From Phocoena phocoena (Eukaryota > Chordata > Mammalia > Artiodactyla > Phocoenidae): DNA of 64,000 bases. The DNA lies in contig NC_089230.1 of the NCBI RefSeq assembly GCF_963924675.1, forward strand, positions 3,473,001-3,537,000, given 5' to 3'. Shown here one piece after another: positions 1 to 9,868 of the stretch (positions are counted from its first letter, which is position 1; the number at the start of each line of letters is the position of its first letter). A model generated the notes under the pieces. It was given only the letters and a program-made list of their open reading frames with translations, did not search any database and had not been told where the DNA came from. The translations under genes were made by a program, and so were the position numbers.

Positions 1-366
1 TACACATACACCCTCACAAAAAGAGGTAAAGGGGGAAAAATCATAAATCTTGCTCTCAGAGGCCACCTCCTCAATTTCGGATGATTCGTTGTCTAAAGGA
101 GGGAAGGAAGGAAGGAAGGAAAGAAAGAAAGAAAGAACAAAGGTAAAGTATAATAAAGTTATTAAAATTAATTATTAAGAAAAAATTTTTTTAAAAAAAC
201 CACGGACGGATAGAGCCCTAGGACAAATGGTGGAAGCAAGAGTATACAGACAAGATCTCATACAGAAGCATACACGCACCCATTCACAAAAAGAGGAAAA
301 GGGAAAAAAATCATAGATCTCGCTCCTAAAGTCCACCTCCTTAATTTGGGATGATTGGTTGTCTAT
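1..366. repeat. Tandem duplication, period 270 bases, inside L1 5' UTR
   Basis: Bases 1-96 and 271-366 are near copies (TCACAAAAAGAGG, AAAAATCATA-ATCT, CCACCTCCT-AATTT-GGATGATT-GTTGTCTA shared in order) with an offset of exactly 270 bases. The stretch between holds a GGAA/GAAA microsatellite (100-137) and an A/T-rich block. Repeated 5' UTR units are known in L1s of other mammals. The first unit is cut by the window edge, so the full copy number cannot be seen. Confidence 0.8.
100..137. repeat. (GGAA)n/(GAAA)n microsatellite
   Basis: About five GGAA units run into four to five GAAA units. Confidence 0.9.
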
Positions 367-1677
367 TCGGGTATTCCACAGATGCAGGGTATATCAAGTT
401 GATTGTGGAGCTTTAATCCGCTGCTTCTGAGGCTGCTGGGAGGGATTTCCCTTTCTCTTCTTTGTTCTCACAGCTCCCAGGGGCTCAGCTTTGGATTTGG
501 CCCCGCCTGTGCGTGTAGGTCGCCGGAGGGCGTCTGTTTTTTGCTCAGACAGGATGGGGTTAAAGGAGCCGCTGATTTGGGGGCTCTGGCGCACTCCGCC
601 CGGGGCGGAGGGAGGGGCACTGCGTGCGGGGCGCACCTGCGATGGCAGAGGCCGGCATGACTTTGCACCAGCCTGAGGCGCGCCGTGCGTTCTCCCGGCG
701 AAGTTGTCCCTGGATCTCGGGAACCTGGCAGTGGCGGGCTGCACAGGCTCCGCGGAAGAGGGGTGTGGATAGTAAGCTCTGCTCGCACACCGGCCCCTTC
801 GTGGCGGCAGCAGCAGCCTTAGCGTCTCCCGCCCGTCTCTGGGGTTCGCGCTGTTAGCCGCGGCTCGCGCCCGTCTCTGGAGCTGCTTTAAGCAGCGCTC
901 TTAAACCCCTCTCCTCGCGCACCAGGAAACAAAGAGGGAAGAAAAAGTCTCTTGCCGCTTCGGCAGGTGCAAACTTTTTCCCGGACTCCTCCCGGCCAGC
1001 CGTGGCGCACTAACCCCCTGCAGGCTGTGTTCACGCCGCCTGTCCTCTCCCTGAGCTCCGGCCGAAGCCGGAGCCTCAGCTCCCAGCCCCGCCCGCCCCG
1101 GAAGGTGAGCAGACAAGCCTCTCGGGCTGGTGAGTGCCGGTCGGCACCGATCCTCTGTGCGGGAATCTCCCCGCTTTGCCCTCCGCACCCGTTGCTGTGC
1201 TCTCCTCTGCGGCTCCGAAGCTCCCCCCTCCGCCTCCCGCAGTCTCCGCCCGCGAAGGGGCTTCCTAGTGTGTGGCAACTTTTCCTCCTTCACAGCTCCC
1301 TCCCACTGGTGCAGGCCCCGTCCCTATCCTTTTGTCTCTGTTTTTTCTCTTTTCTTTTGCCCTACCCAGGTACGTGGGGAGTTTCTTGCCTTTTGGGAGG
1401 TCTGAGGTCTTCTGCCAGCCTTCAGTAGGTGTTCTGTAGGAGTTGTTCCACGTGTAGGTGTATTTCTGGTGTATCTGTGGGGAGGAAGGTGATCTCCGCG
1501 TCTTACTCATCCACCGTCTTCAAGGTCCCCAACACAATAAATTTACTTCTCTATGTGGAACCCAGGACAGAGGATGGCAACTGAATGGACTGTCAGTTAA
1601 TTTCTGCTGTGCATTTTAATAGCCTAAATTAAGGGAAAGAGATCTTGAATAAGCAGGAAAACAAAAAGTCCTCAGAG

Positions 1678-2558
1678 CAGTGCTGTCCAATAGAAATGTA
1701 ATGCAAACCACATATGTAAGTTAAAATTTCCTAGTGGCCACTTAAAACACATGCACCCCAATGTTCATCGCAGCACCATTTACAATAGACAGGACATGGA
1801 AGCAATCTAAATGTCTATCAGCAGAGGAATGGATAAAGATGTGGTACATATATACAGTGGAATATTACTCAGCCATAAAAAGGAATGAAATTGGGTCATT
1901 TGTAGAGACGTGGATGGACCTAGAGAGTGTCAGACAGAGGGAAATAAGTCAGACAGAGAAAAACAAATGTCGTATAATAACGCATATATATGTGGAATCT
2001 AGAAAAATGGTATAGGTGGTCTTAGTTGCAAAGCAGAAATAGAGACACAGACGTAGGGAACAAAAATGTATGGACCCCAAGGGGAAAGGGGTGGGGTGGG
2101 AGGAATTGGGAGACTGGGATTGACACATATACACTACTGATACTCTATAAAATGGACAACGGATGGGAACGCACTGTACAGCGCAGGGAACTCGCCTAGT
2201 GCACTGTGGTAACCTAAACGGGAGGGAAGTCCCAAAGGGAGGGGACACTTGTATGTGCACGGCTGATTCATTTCGTTGTGCAGTGGAGGCTAACACAACA
2301 TTGTAAAACAACCATACTCCAAGAAAAATTAATTAAAACAAATTTCCTAGTGACCCCTTTAAAAAAGTAAACAGCTGAAATTAATTTTAATAATACATCT
2401 AACCCAGTAAGTCATCCAGTTATTTAATATTTTTCACTGTTACAGTCTCGCTGTTGGCTTTGAAATCCATGTATATTTTACACTTACAGCACATCTCCCT
2501 TCTGGAGAAGCAGCTTTTCAGGCGCTCAGTAGCCACAAGCGCAGCCCTATAGACTTTG
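1678..2558 (+). mobile_element. Old hAT-like nonautonomous DNA element, split by an L1 tail
   Basis: The left end CAGTGCTGTCCAATAGAAAT and the right end (read inverted, AAAGTCTATAGGGCTGC) are imperfect inverted repeats of the kind seen at the ends of short mammalian hAT elements. The interior (AGCCACATATGTAA, TTAATTTTAATAATA, TTTTACACTTACAGCACATCTC) fits a known family that I cannot name with certainty. It is interrupted at about 1740 by the L1 fragment ending at 2339. Confidence 0.5.
1741..2339 (+). mobile_element. L1 3' end (ORF2 C-terminus and 3' UTR)
   Basis: It begins in the ORF2 C-terminal region (ATGTTCATCGCAGCACCATT, then codons for a YSAIKRNEIG-type stretch) and runs through the L1 3' UTR to an A-rich end near 2338. 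It is flanked by a target-site duplication, AAATTTCCTAGTG at 1724-1736 and 2340-2352, so it is a 5'-truncated retrotransposition event. About 600 bases of a roughly 6 kb element remain. Confidence 0.85.
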
Positions 2559-2739
2559 TGACAGAAGAATGTGTTTCTAATTCTTACCCCAGAAAATGTC
2601 AAGTTTCTGGGGGTGTAGGAGGCACTTGGTGAATGTTTGTTGAGTGATCTAATAAGCACCTGTGTATTCTTATAGAGCCTTTATTTTTTATCTTCAGAGG
2701 AAATTATCCCTATTAATTACTTAGTTCTTTTACTAACCC

Positions 2740-2890
2740 TAACCTTTAATGAGCTCCTGTTATGTGGTAGGCATTCTACTTAGAGCAGAGGATCCAAAGG
2801 TAATAAGTTAGAGTGTCTTGACTTTCAGAGAGATTAGAATCTTGAGGTCAAAACAGATAAATCGATCATTAACAAGGTAAAGTGAAAGAT
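2740..2890 (-). repeat. L2 fragment
   Basis: The segment around TATGTGGTAGGCATTCTACT and the following degraded GGATACAAAGGTAATAAG / AGATTAGAATCTTGAGG pattern matches the reverse complement of the L2 3' region. It is strongly diverged. Confidence 0.45.
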
Positions 2891-2894
2891 GGAA

Positions 2895-3075
2895 GCTGAT
2901 GTCGTAGAACTTTGGATTTGGATTCAGCAAGGCTTGGATTTGGATCTTAGTTTTGGTACTTTTTAGCCTTGTGACCCCAGATTATTTATCTCTTGAACCC
3001 CCTCTATTTTTATTGAGAAAAGGCTGATAAATGCCAGGCACTTATTAGTAAGCCCTTAATAAATGATAATTTTTT
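2895..3075 (+). repeat. MIR fragment
   Basis: The order TTTGGATTTGGATTCAG, TTTTAGCCTTGTGACC..TTATTTATCTCTTGAACC and AATGCCAGGCACTTATTAGTA follows MIR core and 3' order, with heavy divergence. Confidence 0.5.
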
Positions 3076-3289
3076 AAAAAGTATTTTAAGTAACTTTCAA
3101 ACCAGCTAGTTTCCTGATCTGTTGAGGGTGTAGGGAGAGATTGGGGCAGGTTTCACTTAGGAGAGGCGCGGACGCTCGTGTGGAGATGGAAAGGCAGTGC
3201 TCGCAATGCGGTCAGCCACCTGAAGGCCTGAGGAGAACTGGTTAAAGACATGACAGTTTTTCTAAGTAGCTTTTAACCCCGGGCTGTAT

Positions 3290-3440
3290 AGTTTTCAGAG
3301 TTTTGTAAACCCGGGTTCGAATGTCATTTCTACCACCTCCTAGTTCGCAGTAATTTAACCTCTCTGAATTTTGGCTTCCTTGACTGAAAAATGAGGATAA
3401 TCTTACCAAAGCCCTTACCGTGACCCCTTCCAGTTACTAC
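3290..3440 (+). repeat. MIR fragment
   Basis: GGTTCGAATGTCATTTCTACCAC, AATTTAACCTCTCTGAATTTTGG and ACTGAAAAATGAGGATAAT are the usual MIR landmarks in order. Confidence 0.6.
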
Positions 3441-3484
3441 GCCTTAGGATACCCACCTTTCCGACTTCTTACAGATGGTAATTG

Positions 3485-4140
3485 AAAAACAGTTTATAAA
3501 TGGAATCACGCAGTACTTACGCTTTTGTCTTTCGCTGCTTTTGTTCAGCGTTCTGAGCACTTCACCCACACTGTTGCACGCAGCTGTAACAAGTTCTTAT
3601 TGTTATATGGTATTCCGTTGTGTGAATATACAGCTTTCTTTTCTATTCCGTTGACGAACGTTTTGGTCTTTCCAGGTTTTGGCTCTCAGAAAGAGTGCTT
3701 CCTTGAATATTCTAGTACTGTGTGTGGCTTTTTTTTTTTTTTTTTTTTTTTTTTTGTGGTACGCAGGCCTCTCACTGTTGTGGCCTCTCCCGTTGCGGAG
3801 CACAGGCTCCGGACGCTCAGGCTCAGCGGCCATGGCTCACAGGCCCAGCCGCTCCGCGGCACGTGGGATCTTCCGGGACCGGGGCGCAAACCCGCGTCCC
3901 TTGCATTGGTAGGCGGACTCGCAACCACTGCGCCACCAAGGAAGCCCCCTGTGTGTGGCTTTGATGGTCAGAAGTATGCAGTGCTGTCAGGGGGGCTTGC
4001 TGGGTCATAGAAGCTGCATATGTTCAGTTTTACTAGATGCTGCCCAACGCTCCAGAGTGGTCACGCCGATTTATCCTCCCGCCGGCAGTATGTGGGAATG
4101 AGGGTGGAAGTTTGACTTGCTCGTTTTGCCAGAGCTTACT
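3485..4140 (-). mobile_element. Old L1 ORF2/3' region fragment, split by a CHR SINE
   Basis: On the minus strand this follows the old L1 3' half: ATGGAATCACGCAGTA, TGCTGGGTCATAGAAG and CCTCCCGCCGGCAGTATG correspond to the standard L1 landmarks. The reading frame is lost. A CHR SINE sits at 3732-3948. Confidence 0.5.
3732..3948 (-). mobile_element. CHR-type tRNA-derived SINE
   Basis: Read on the minus strand the element starts GGGCTTCCTTGGTGGCGCAG, carries a B box (GGGTTTGCGCCCC, altered from GGTTCGTGCC) and ends in a long poly-A (poly-T at 3729-3755). It is flanked by a 14-base target-site duplication, CTGTGTGTGGCTTT at 3718-3731 and 3949-3962. This is the short form of about 215 bases. Confidence 0.95.
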
Positions 4141-4159
4141 CACTAAAGCTAGGATTGTT

Positions 4160-4560
4160 TTTTACAAGTGTGATTAGGATCCTATCACTCCCATGCTTCA
4201 GTAAGCCCTCTAGTAGCTGTCTTTGCCTTCAGGACAAAACAGTTTATGGCTTACCAGGCCTGTTGTTATCTGACCCTGGCTTTGCTCTACACATTTATCT
4301 CTAGAATCTCTTGGCATTGTACTTCTCAGCCGGAGTTAGTTGCAATATCCCCCTACCCCCCCCCCCCCACCGCCGCCACCCCACTCCCAAACACACACAC
4401 TCATTTCTGGACTTTGACCCATGCTGTTTCCTTTGCCAGAAGGCCTTCCCTCTCCCCCTTGGCTAACCCTCATTAGTCCTTCAGTGCCCAATTTAGAGAT
4501 CACCTCTGGTCCCCCTATCAACGGACTTTTCATATAGATGTTTGTGACTCCCTCCTTCGC
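4160..4560 (+). repeat. L2 3' region fragment
   Basis: It follows L2 order on the + strand: TTATCTGACCCTGGC, CCATGCTGTTTCCTTTGCCAGAAGG, CCTTCAGTGCCCAATTTAGAGATCACC. A C-rich run (4351-4370) interrupts it. Confidence 0.55.
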
Positions 4561-4639
4561 TTGGAAATGACAAGCGAAAAAAAGCAAAAACAGAAACAAA
4601 ACAGCAAAAAAAAAGGGAGACTGTACTATTGTTTTATTT

Positions 4640-4905
4640 CAAGACAGACCCACTGGGTTTTAATTCTGCCTTTGCCCTTTACTAATTAGACCTTGGACAA
4701 ATCTTTTATTCTGACTCTCAGTTTTCTGATATGTGAAATGGAGGAGAAAGAGGGGGAAGAGGAAGGGGAAAGAGGACAGAGTGGGGAAAGATGGGAGAGA
4801 GGGAGGACCGAGGGAAGGACGAGGTTTAGATGTTGGGAAGTTTGCAGTAGGGAAGAGCACTTAGAACCTGGTGCCTCGAAAGTGCTACGTAAATGTTAAC
4901 TATTA
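4640..4905 (+). repeat. MIR fragment with a purine-rich expansion
   Basis: TGGGTTTTAATTCTGCC..ACCTTGGACAAAT..CTCAGTTTTCTGATATGTGAAATGG is MIR order. From 4740 to 4820 the sequence becomes almost pure purine (GGAGAAAGAGGGGGAAGAGG and so on), probably slippage growth. It ends in a MIR-like GTGCTACGTAAATGTTAACTATTATCA. Confidence 0.6.
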
Positions 4906-5372
4906 TCATTTGCTAACACTGAAGTACTTTTGCACTTTTACTCGCTAGTACAGGCGCTTCCAGACCATACACTTTATTTTTTGAGACCACGATCTGCTCT
5001 GCTTCCTCTGGAGCGAGGGACCAGGTTCCAACACTGCGAATGTGGCTGCTGTCTTCAGTACCACTGCCCAGCAAGGGAGTGGATGGGACAGCGGCACGTA
5101 GAAATGCACAAAGCCCTTCTGTTTTTAAGTTGCATTTTTCTGGATTTAACGTATTTTGGTTGCTGTAAACATCTGACTATTTTCCAAAATTCTGACAAAG
5201 TTGATTCTGACAGTTTTTGCTCTATGGAGGGTCAGGCCATTTGAGCTCCCTACTTTGCCATTTTTGTTAAGGTCACTCCATCTATAAAAACCTTACAGCT
5301 AATATTATACTTTATGATGAGAAAGTTGATAATTTACAACTAAGATGAGGTACAAGGCAAGGATGTCCCGTT

Positions 5373-5984
5373 TTGCTGAAACCATGCACCTCATATTGGG
5401 ACTTGAACCCATGTGTCGGGACTTGAACCCACACAGCCGGGACTCGAACCTGGCCAAAACCCATGCTCTTCCAACTGAGATCACATACCTGGTTTCAGGA
5501 CTTCATGAAGCTCAGGTTCTTGATGTCTCATCGCAGAAAGAATTCAGCGAGAGTCAAGGTGATAGGTAGGAAGTGGATTTGTTTAGAGAGAAACACACTC
5601 CACAGACAGAGTGTGGGCCATCTCAGAAGGTGAGAAAGGCACCAAGGTATGGGGTTGTCAGTTTTTATAGGGGTGGGTAACTTCACAGGCTAATGAGGGG
5701 GAGGAGTATTCCTGCTATTTCTGGAAGGGGTGGGGATTTCCAGGAATTGGACCACCACCCACTCTTTGATGCTTACGGTGGGCCTTGGAACTGTCATGGA
5801 GCCTGTGGCTGTGTCATTTAGCTTGCTGATGTGTTACAGTGAGCGTATACTGGGGCTCAAGGCTTAGTGGAACTCAACTTGTCTGCCATCTTGGACCCAT
5901 TTGGTTCTAATCAGTTTATGTCATGTCCTCAGGCTGTGTCATTCTTTCAAAGGTTGTGCCCTGCCCTCTTCCCTCCTGTTGGAT
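5373..5984 (-). mobile_element. ERV1-type solo LTR with short leader piece, minus strand
   Basis: On the minus strand there is a TATA box (CCCCTATAAAAACTG, around 5673-5687) followed by an R-like region (CACACTCTGTCTGTGGAGTG), a decayed poly-A signal (CTAAACAAATCC) and a U5-like part (GAATTCTTTCTGCGATGAG). Beyond this (5373-5480) is leader sequence with three tRNA-like repeats. No gag, pol or env reading frame is present. The family resembles an ERV1 LTR group of cetartiodactyls from memory. It sits inside the old L1, so it is the younger insertion. Confidence 0.65.
5398..5451. repeat. Three tandem tRNA T-arm-like 13-mers
   Basis: GGGACTTGAACCC occurs at 5398-5410 and 5418-5430, and GGGACTCGAACCT at 5439-5451, spaced 20 and 21 bases. 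The motif is the complement of a tRNA T-arm (GGTTCRAGTCCC). It lies in the presumed leader of the ERV LTR, next to where a primer-binding site is expected. Confidence 0.8.
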
Positions 5985-8569
5985 CACTACTCCTTTTCAA
6001 CCTTGTACTGAAAGATCTAGTTAATGCAATAAGACAAGAAAAGGAAAACAAGGTATCCAGACTGGGAGGGAAGACAATAAGTCTTTTTTCACAGATGTTA
6101 TGATTGTTAGTGTAAAAAATCTGAAAGAATCAACAACAAAAAAACTCCTGGAACTAATAAGCGATTATAGCAAGGCTTCAGGATATAAAGTTAATATGCA
6201 AAAGTTAGTTGCTTTCCCCCGTACCAGCCATGAACAAGTGGAAATTGAAATTAAACACACAATACCATTTACATTAGCACCTCCAAAAATGGAATACTTA
6301 GATATCAACCTAAGAAGATGTACACAAAATGTATCTGAGGAAAACTGCAAAACTGAGTGAAATCAAAGGAGAACTAACTAAATAGGATATTCCATGTTCA
6401 TACATAGCAAGACTCAATATTGGCAAGATGTCATTTCTTTCCAACTTTATAGGTTCCGTGCAGTCCTAATCAAAGTTTCAGCAAGTTACTTTGTGGATAT
6501 CGACAAACTGATTTTAAAGCTTACATGGTGTGGCAAAAGACTCAGAATAGCCAACACAAAATTGAAGGAGAAGAGCAGAGTTGGAGGATTGTCATTAACT
6601 GACACCTTGACTTAACTATAAAAGTACCGTAATCAAGAGAGTGAGGTACTGGTGAAAAAAATAGACAAATAGATCCACGGAACAATACAGAGCCCAGAAA
6701 TAGACTCACATAAATATAATCAACTCATATTTGACAAAGGAGCAAAGGCAATACAGTGGAGCAAAGACAGTCTCTTCAGCAGAGGGTGCTTGAACAATTG
6801 GACATCCACAAGCAGAAAAAGAAATCTATTCACAGACCATAAACCTTTCACCAAAAAGTAACTGAAACTGAATAGTAGACCTATAAATGTGAAATGCAAA
6901 ACTACAAAACTCCTAGAAGATAACATAGAAAAAGTCTAGATGACCTTGGGTGTGGGCGATAATTTTCTACATACAGCCTCAAATGCACAATCCATCAAAG
7001 AAAAATTGAGAAGGTGGGCTTCACTAAAACTAAAAATTTTTGTTCTGTGAAAGACAATGTCAGGATAATGAGAAGGCAAGCTACAGACTGGTAGAAAATA
7101 TTTGCAAAACACACATCTGATACGGCGCTATTATCCATAATATACAAAAAGCTTTTAAACCTCAACAGTAAGAAAACAAATAACCTGATGACCAGCAACC
7201 TTAACAAGCACCTCACAGGAGAAGATATATATATATATATATATACATATGGGTGGCAAATAAACATAGGAAAAGATGTTCCAAATCATTTGTCGTCAGG
7301 AAAATACAAATGAAAACAACAGTGAGTTACCACTACACACCTATTAGAATAACTAAAATCTAGGGCACTGACAATACCAACTGCTGGTGAAGATGTGGAG
7401 CAACGGGAACTCTCATTCACTGCTGTTGGGAATGCAAAATGGTGCAGCTACTTTGGAAGACGGTTTGGTGACTTCTTACAAAATGAAACATCTTACCACA
7501 CAGCCCAGCAGTTGTGTTCTTTTACCCAAATGAGTTGAAAACTTATGTCCACCCCAAAACTTACACATGTATGTTTATAGCAGGTTTATGTATAATTTTC
7601 AATCCTGGAAGCAGCCAAGATGTCCTTCGGTAGGTGAATGGATAAATAAACAGTGGTAAATCCACATAGTGGAGTATTATCCATTACCGGGAAGAAATGA
7701 GCTACCAAGCCATGACAAGACATGGAGGAACGTTAAATGTATCTTACTAAGTAAAAGAAGCCCGTCTGGAAAGGTTAGATACTGTATGATTTTTAACTAC
7801 ATGACATTCTGGAAAAGGCAAAACTATGGAGACAGTAAAAAAAATCAGGGGTTGCCAGGGGTTGAGGTGGGGGAGGGATGAACAGGCTGAGCACGGTGGG
7901 GGGGATTGTTAGGGCAGTGGAAGTACTGTGTATGGTACAGTAATGGTGGACACATGTCATTTCACGTTTGGCCAAACGCACGGAAAGTACACCGAGTGAA
8001 GCCTAATGTCAACTGTGGACTCTGGGTGATTCCGATGTGTCAGTGTAGGTTTATAGACTGTAACAAATGAACCACTCTGGTGGGGATGTTGGTAGTGGGG
8101 GAGGTCACACGCACGTGGGGGTCATGTGACATATAGGAAATCCTTGTACCTTCCTCTCAATTTTGCCGTGAAACCTAAAACTGTTCTAAGAAGTTGTCTT
8201 TAAAAATTGCGTTGAGTGTTTTGAGCTTGTTCTCTTAGACTTGAACATATTGCAATAAGCGTCACCGTAATTATTTTCCCCTAAGCACTCATATTAGCCA
8301 AGGGGTGTGGAAATGTACTATTTTTAAAGACACCCTTGACCCTGTTAAAAATATTTCCTCTGCAATTTTTTGGACTAAAAATTTGTAAGAACCTAGCAGC
8401 GTGTTATAGTGTCAGAGACAGGAAACGTCTTTTATCACCAATGACAGTTTGGAATTCAGCATGCCATTTGAAAGCCACTGAAAGATTTTAAAAGGGCCAG
8501 GGGGATATTTTTTTTTTTTCTTTTTAATGAAAAAAAGCAGAGACTTAGAATTCTTTGGGAGAGATGGGA

Positions 8570-9863
8570 TTGGGTTAGCCAAAAGGTTCTTTCGTTTTTT
8601 TCTGTAAGACGCGGCTCTAGCAGCACTTAGTTGCCTTTAACTTCATTTGAAACAGTTTTGTTAGATTGTATGTGACAGCTGTCACATCAGCATGCATTTA
8701 AAAAAAGACTTACCAAAATTGGTGAATTTTTGTGTAGCCATTTTAAAGTTGAAGGTGGAAGAAAAAAAGCAACATTTTCGGCATATTATGCTTTATCATT
8801 CCAAGAACGGTAAAAATGCAACCAAAACGAGCTTTGTGCAGCATTTGGAGAAGGCGCTGTGACTGATCAAACGTGTCAAAAGTGGTTTGTGAAGTTTCGT
8901 GCAGGAGATTTCTCACTGGACGATGCTCCACAGTCGGGGAGACCAGTTGCAGTTGACAGCGATCAAATAGAGACATTAACTGAGAGCAATCAACTAACGT
9001 TGATTGTGGTATAACTACCACACGGGAGGTAGCCGACATACTCAAAATACCCAAATCAAGCGTTGGAAATCATTTGCACCAGCTTGGTTATGATGCTTTG
9101 ATGTCTGGGTTCCACCTAAATTAAGCGAAAAAAACCTTGACCGTATTTCCGCATGCGATTCTCTACTTAAACGTAATGAAAACATTCCGTTCTTAAAACA
9201 CCTTGTTACGGGCGATGAAAAGTGGATACTGTACAATAACGTGGAACAGAAGAGATCATGGGGCAAGCGAAATGAACCACCACCAACCACAGCAAAGGCC
9301 GGTCTTCATCCTAAGAAGGTGATGCTGTGTATGTGGTGGGATTGGAAGGGAGTCCTCTATAATGAGCTCCTCCCGGAAAACCAAACAAACAATTCATTCC
9401 AACAAGTACTGCTCCCAATTAGACCAACTGAAAGCGGCACTTGACGAAAAGCGTCCAGAATTAGTCAACAGAAAATGCGTAATCTTCCATCAGGATAAAG
9501 CAAGACCCCATGTTTCTTTGATGACTAGGCAAAAACTGTTACAGACTGGCTGGGAAGTTCCGATTCACCTGCCATATTCACCAGACATTGCACCTTCAAA
9601 TTTCCACTTATTTAGGTCTTTACAAACTTCTCTTAATGGAAAAAGTTTCAGTTCCCTGGAAGACTGTGAAAGGCACCTGGAACAGTTCTTTGCTAAAAAA
9701 GATAAAAAATTTCGGGAAGATGGAATTATGAAGTTGCCTGAAAAATGGCAGGAGGTAGTGGAACAGAGGGGTGAAGAGGTTGTTCAAGAAAGTTCTTGGT
9801 GAACATGAAAAATGTGTCTTTTATTTTTACTTAAAAACCGAAGGCACTTTTTGGCCAACCCAG
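8570..9863 (+). mobile_element. Complete mariner element (Tc1/mariner), inactive
   Basis: The left end TTGGGTTAGCCAAAAGG (8570 on) and the inverted right end CTGGGTTGGCCAAAAAG (9863 back) are terminal inverted repeats agreeing at about 25 of 31 positions. The right end is followed by TA, the mariner target. The length of 1294 bases is normal for a whole mariner. Remembered ruminant mariner termini (TTGGGTTGGCCAAAAAGTTC) are almost the same, so it belongs to that cetartiodactyl group. Confidence 0.92.
8740..9802 (+). pseudogene. Mariner transposase pseudogene
   Basis: The gene encoded the DNA-cutting transposase of the surrounding mariner. The N-terminal DNA-binding half (8740-9150) is broken by stops and frameshifts. 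The first catalytic Asp is kept in TGDEKWILYNN (GAT at 9214-9216), followed by HPKKVMLCMWWDWKG. After a frame change near 9440, a 146-codon open piece (9362-9802) keeps HQDKARPH (second Asp). The third position, 34 residues further on, is Asn in PSNFHLF instead of Asp, so even a repaired frame would lack a full D,D34D triad. The normal length is about 345 residues. Confidence 0.9.
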
Positions 9864-9868
9864 TATTA

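Larger units (their letters stand above)
1..1526 (-). mobile_element. L1 5' UTR (promoter region), minus strand, cut by window edge
   Basis: Read on the minus strand from about 1526 downwards, this matches the start of the L1 at 18765 for about 150 bases (GACGGTGG..GAGTAAGAC..GGAGATCACC..CAGAAGACCTCAGAC), then continues through a GC- and CpG-rich block (about 470-1250) and an A-rich part (1-370). That order is typical of the long 5' UTR of cetartiodactyl L1, which acts as the internal RNA polymerase II promoter. ORF1 would lie before base 1 and is not visible. The reading frames inside are low-complexity, unconserved and overlap on both strands, so they are not genes. The YY1-type start motif of L1 (AAGATGGC) is degraded to AAGACGGT here. 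The boundary at 1526 is good to a few bases; the part below 375 is assigned with less certainty. Confidence 0.8.
5275..8215 (+). mobile_element. Old L1 (ORF2 to 3' end), split by an ERV1-type LTR
   Basis: The left piece (5275-5372) ends with L1 RT-region sequence (AAGGCAAGGATGTCCC). After the LTR, the right piece resumes from about 5985 (ACTACTCCTTTTCAACC, matching the L1 'CCACTCCTATTCAAC' block) and runs through the ORF2 C-terminal half to a 3' UTR ending near 8215. Open stretches are short and in different frames, so nothing is translatable. It encodes no function now. It is clearly more diverged than the L1s at 18.8 kb and 58.6 kb. An AT microsatellite lies at 7226-7250. Confidence 0.8.

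Noticed and set aside
470..1250. CpG-rich block as a possible gene promoter or first exon of PDE10A
   Set aside because: It follows the order of a cetartiodactyl L1 5' UTR on the minus strand and shares its start with the L1 at 18765.
952..1428. 158-codon open frame
   Set aside because: It lies wholly within the L1 5' UTR, has low-complexity Pro/Ser/Leu content and overlaps frames on the other strand.
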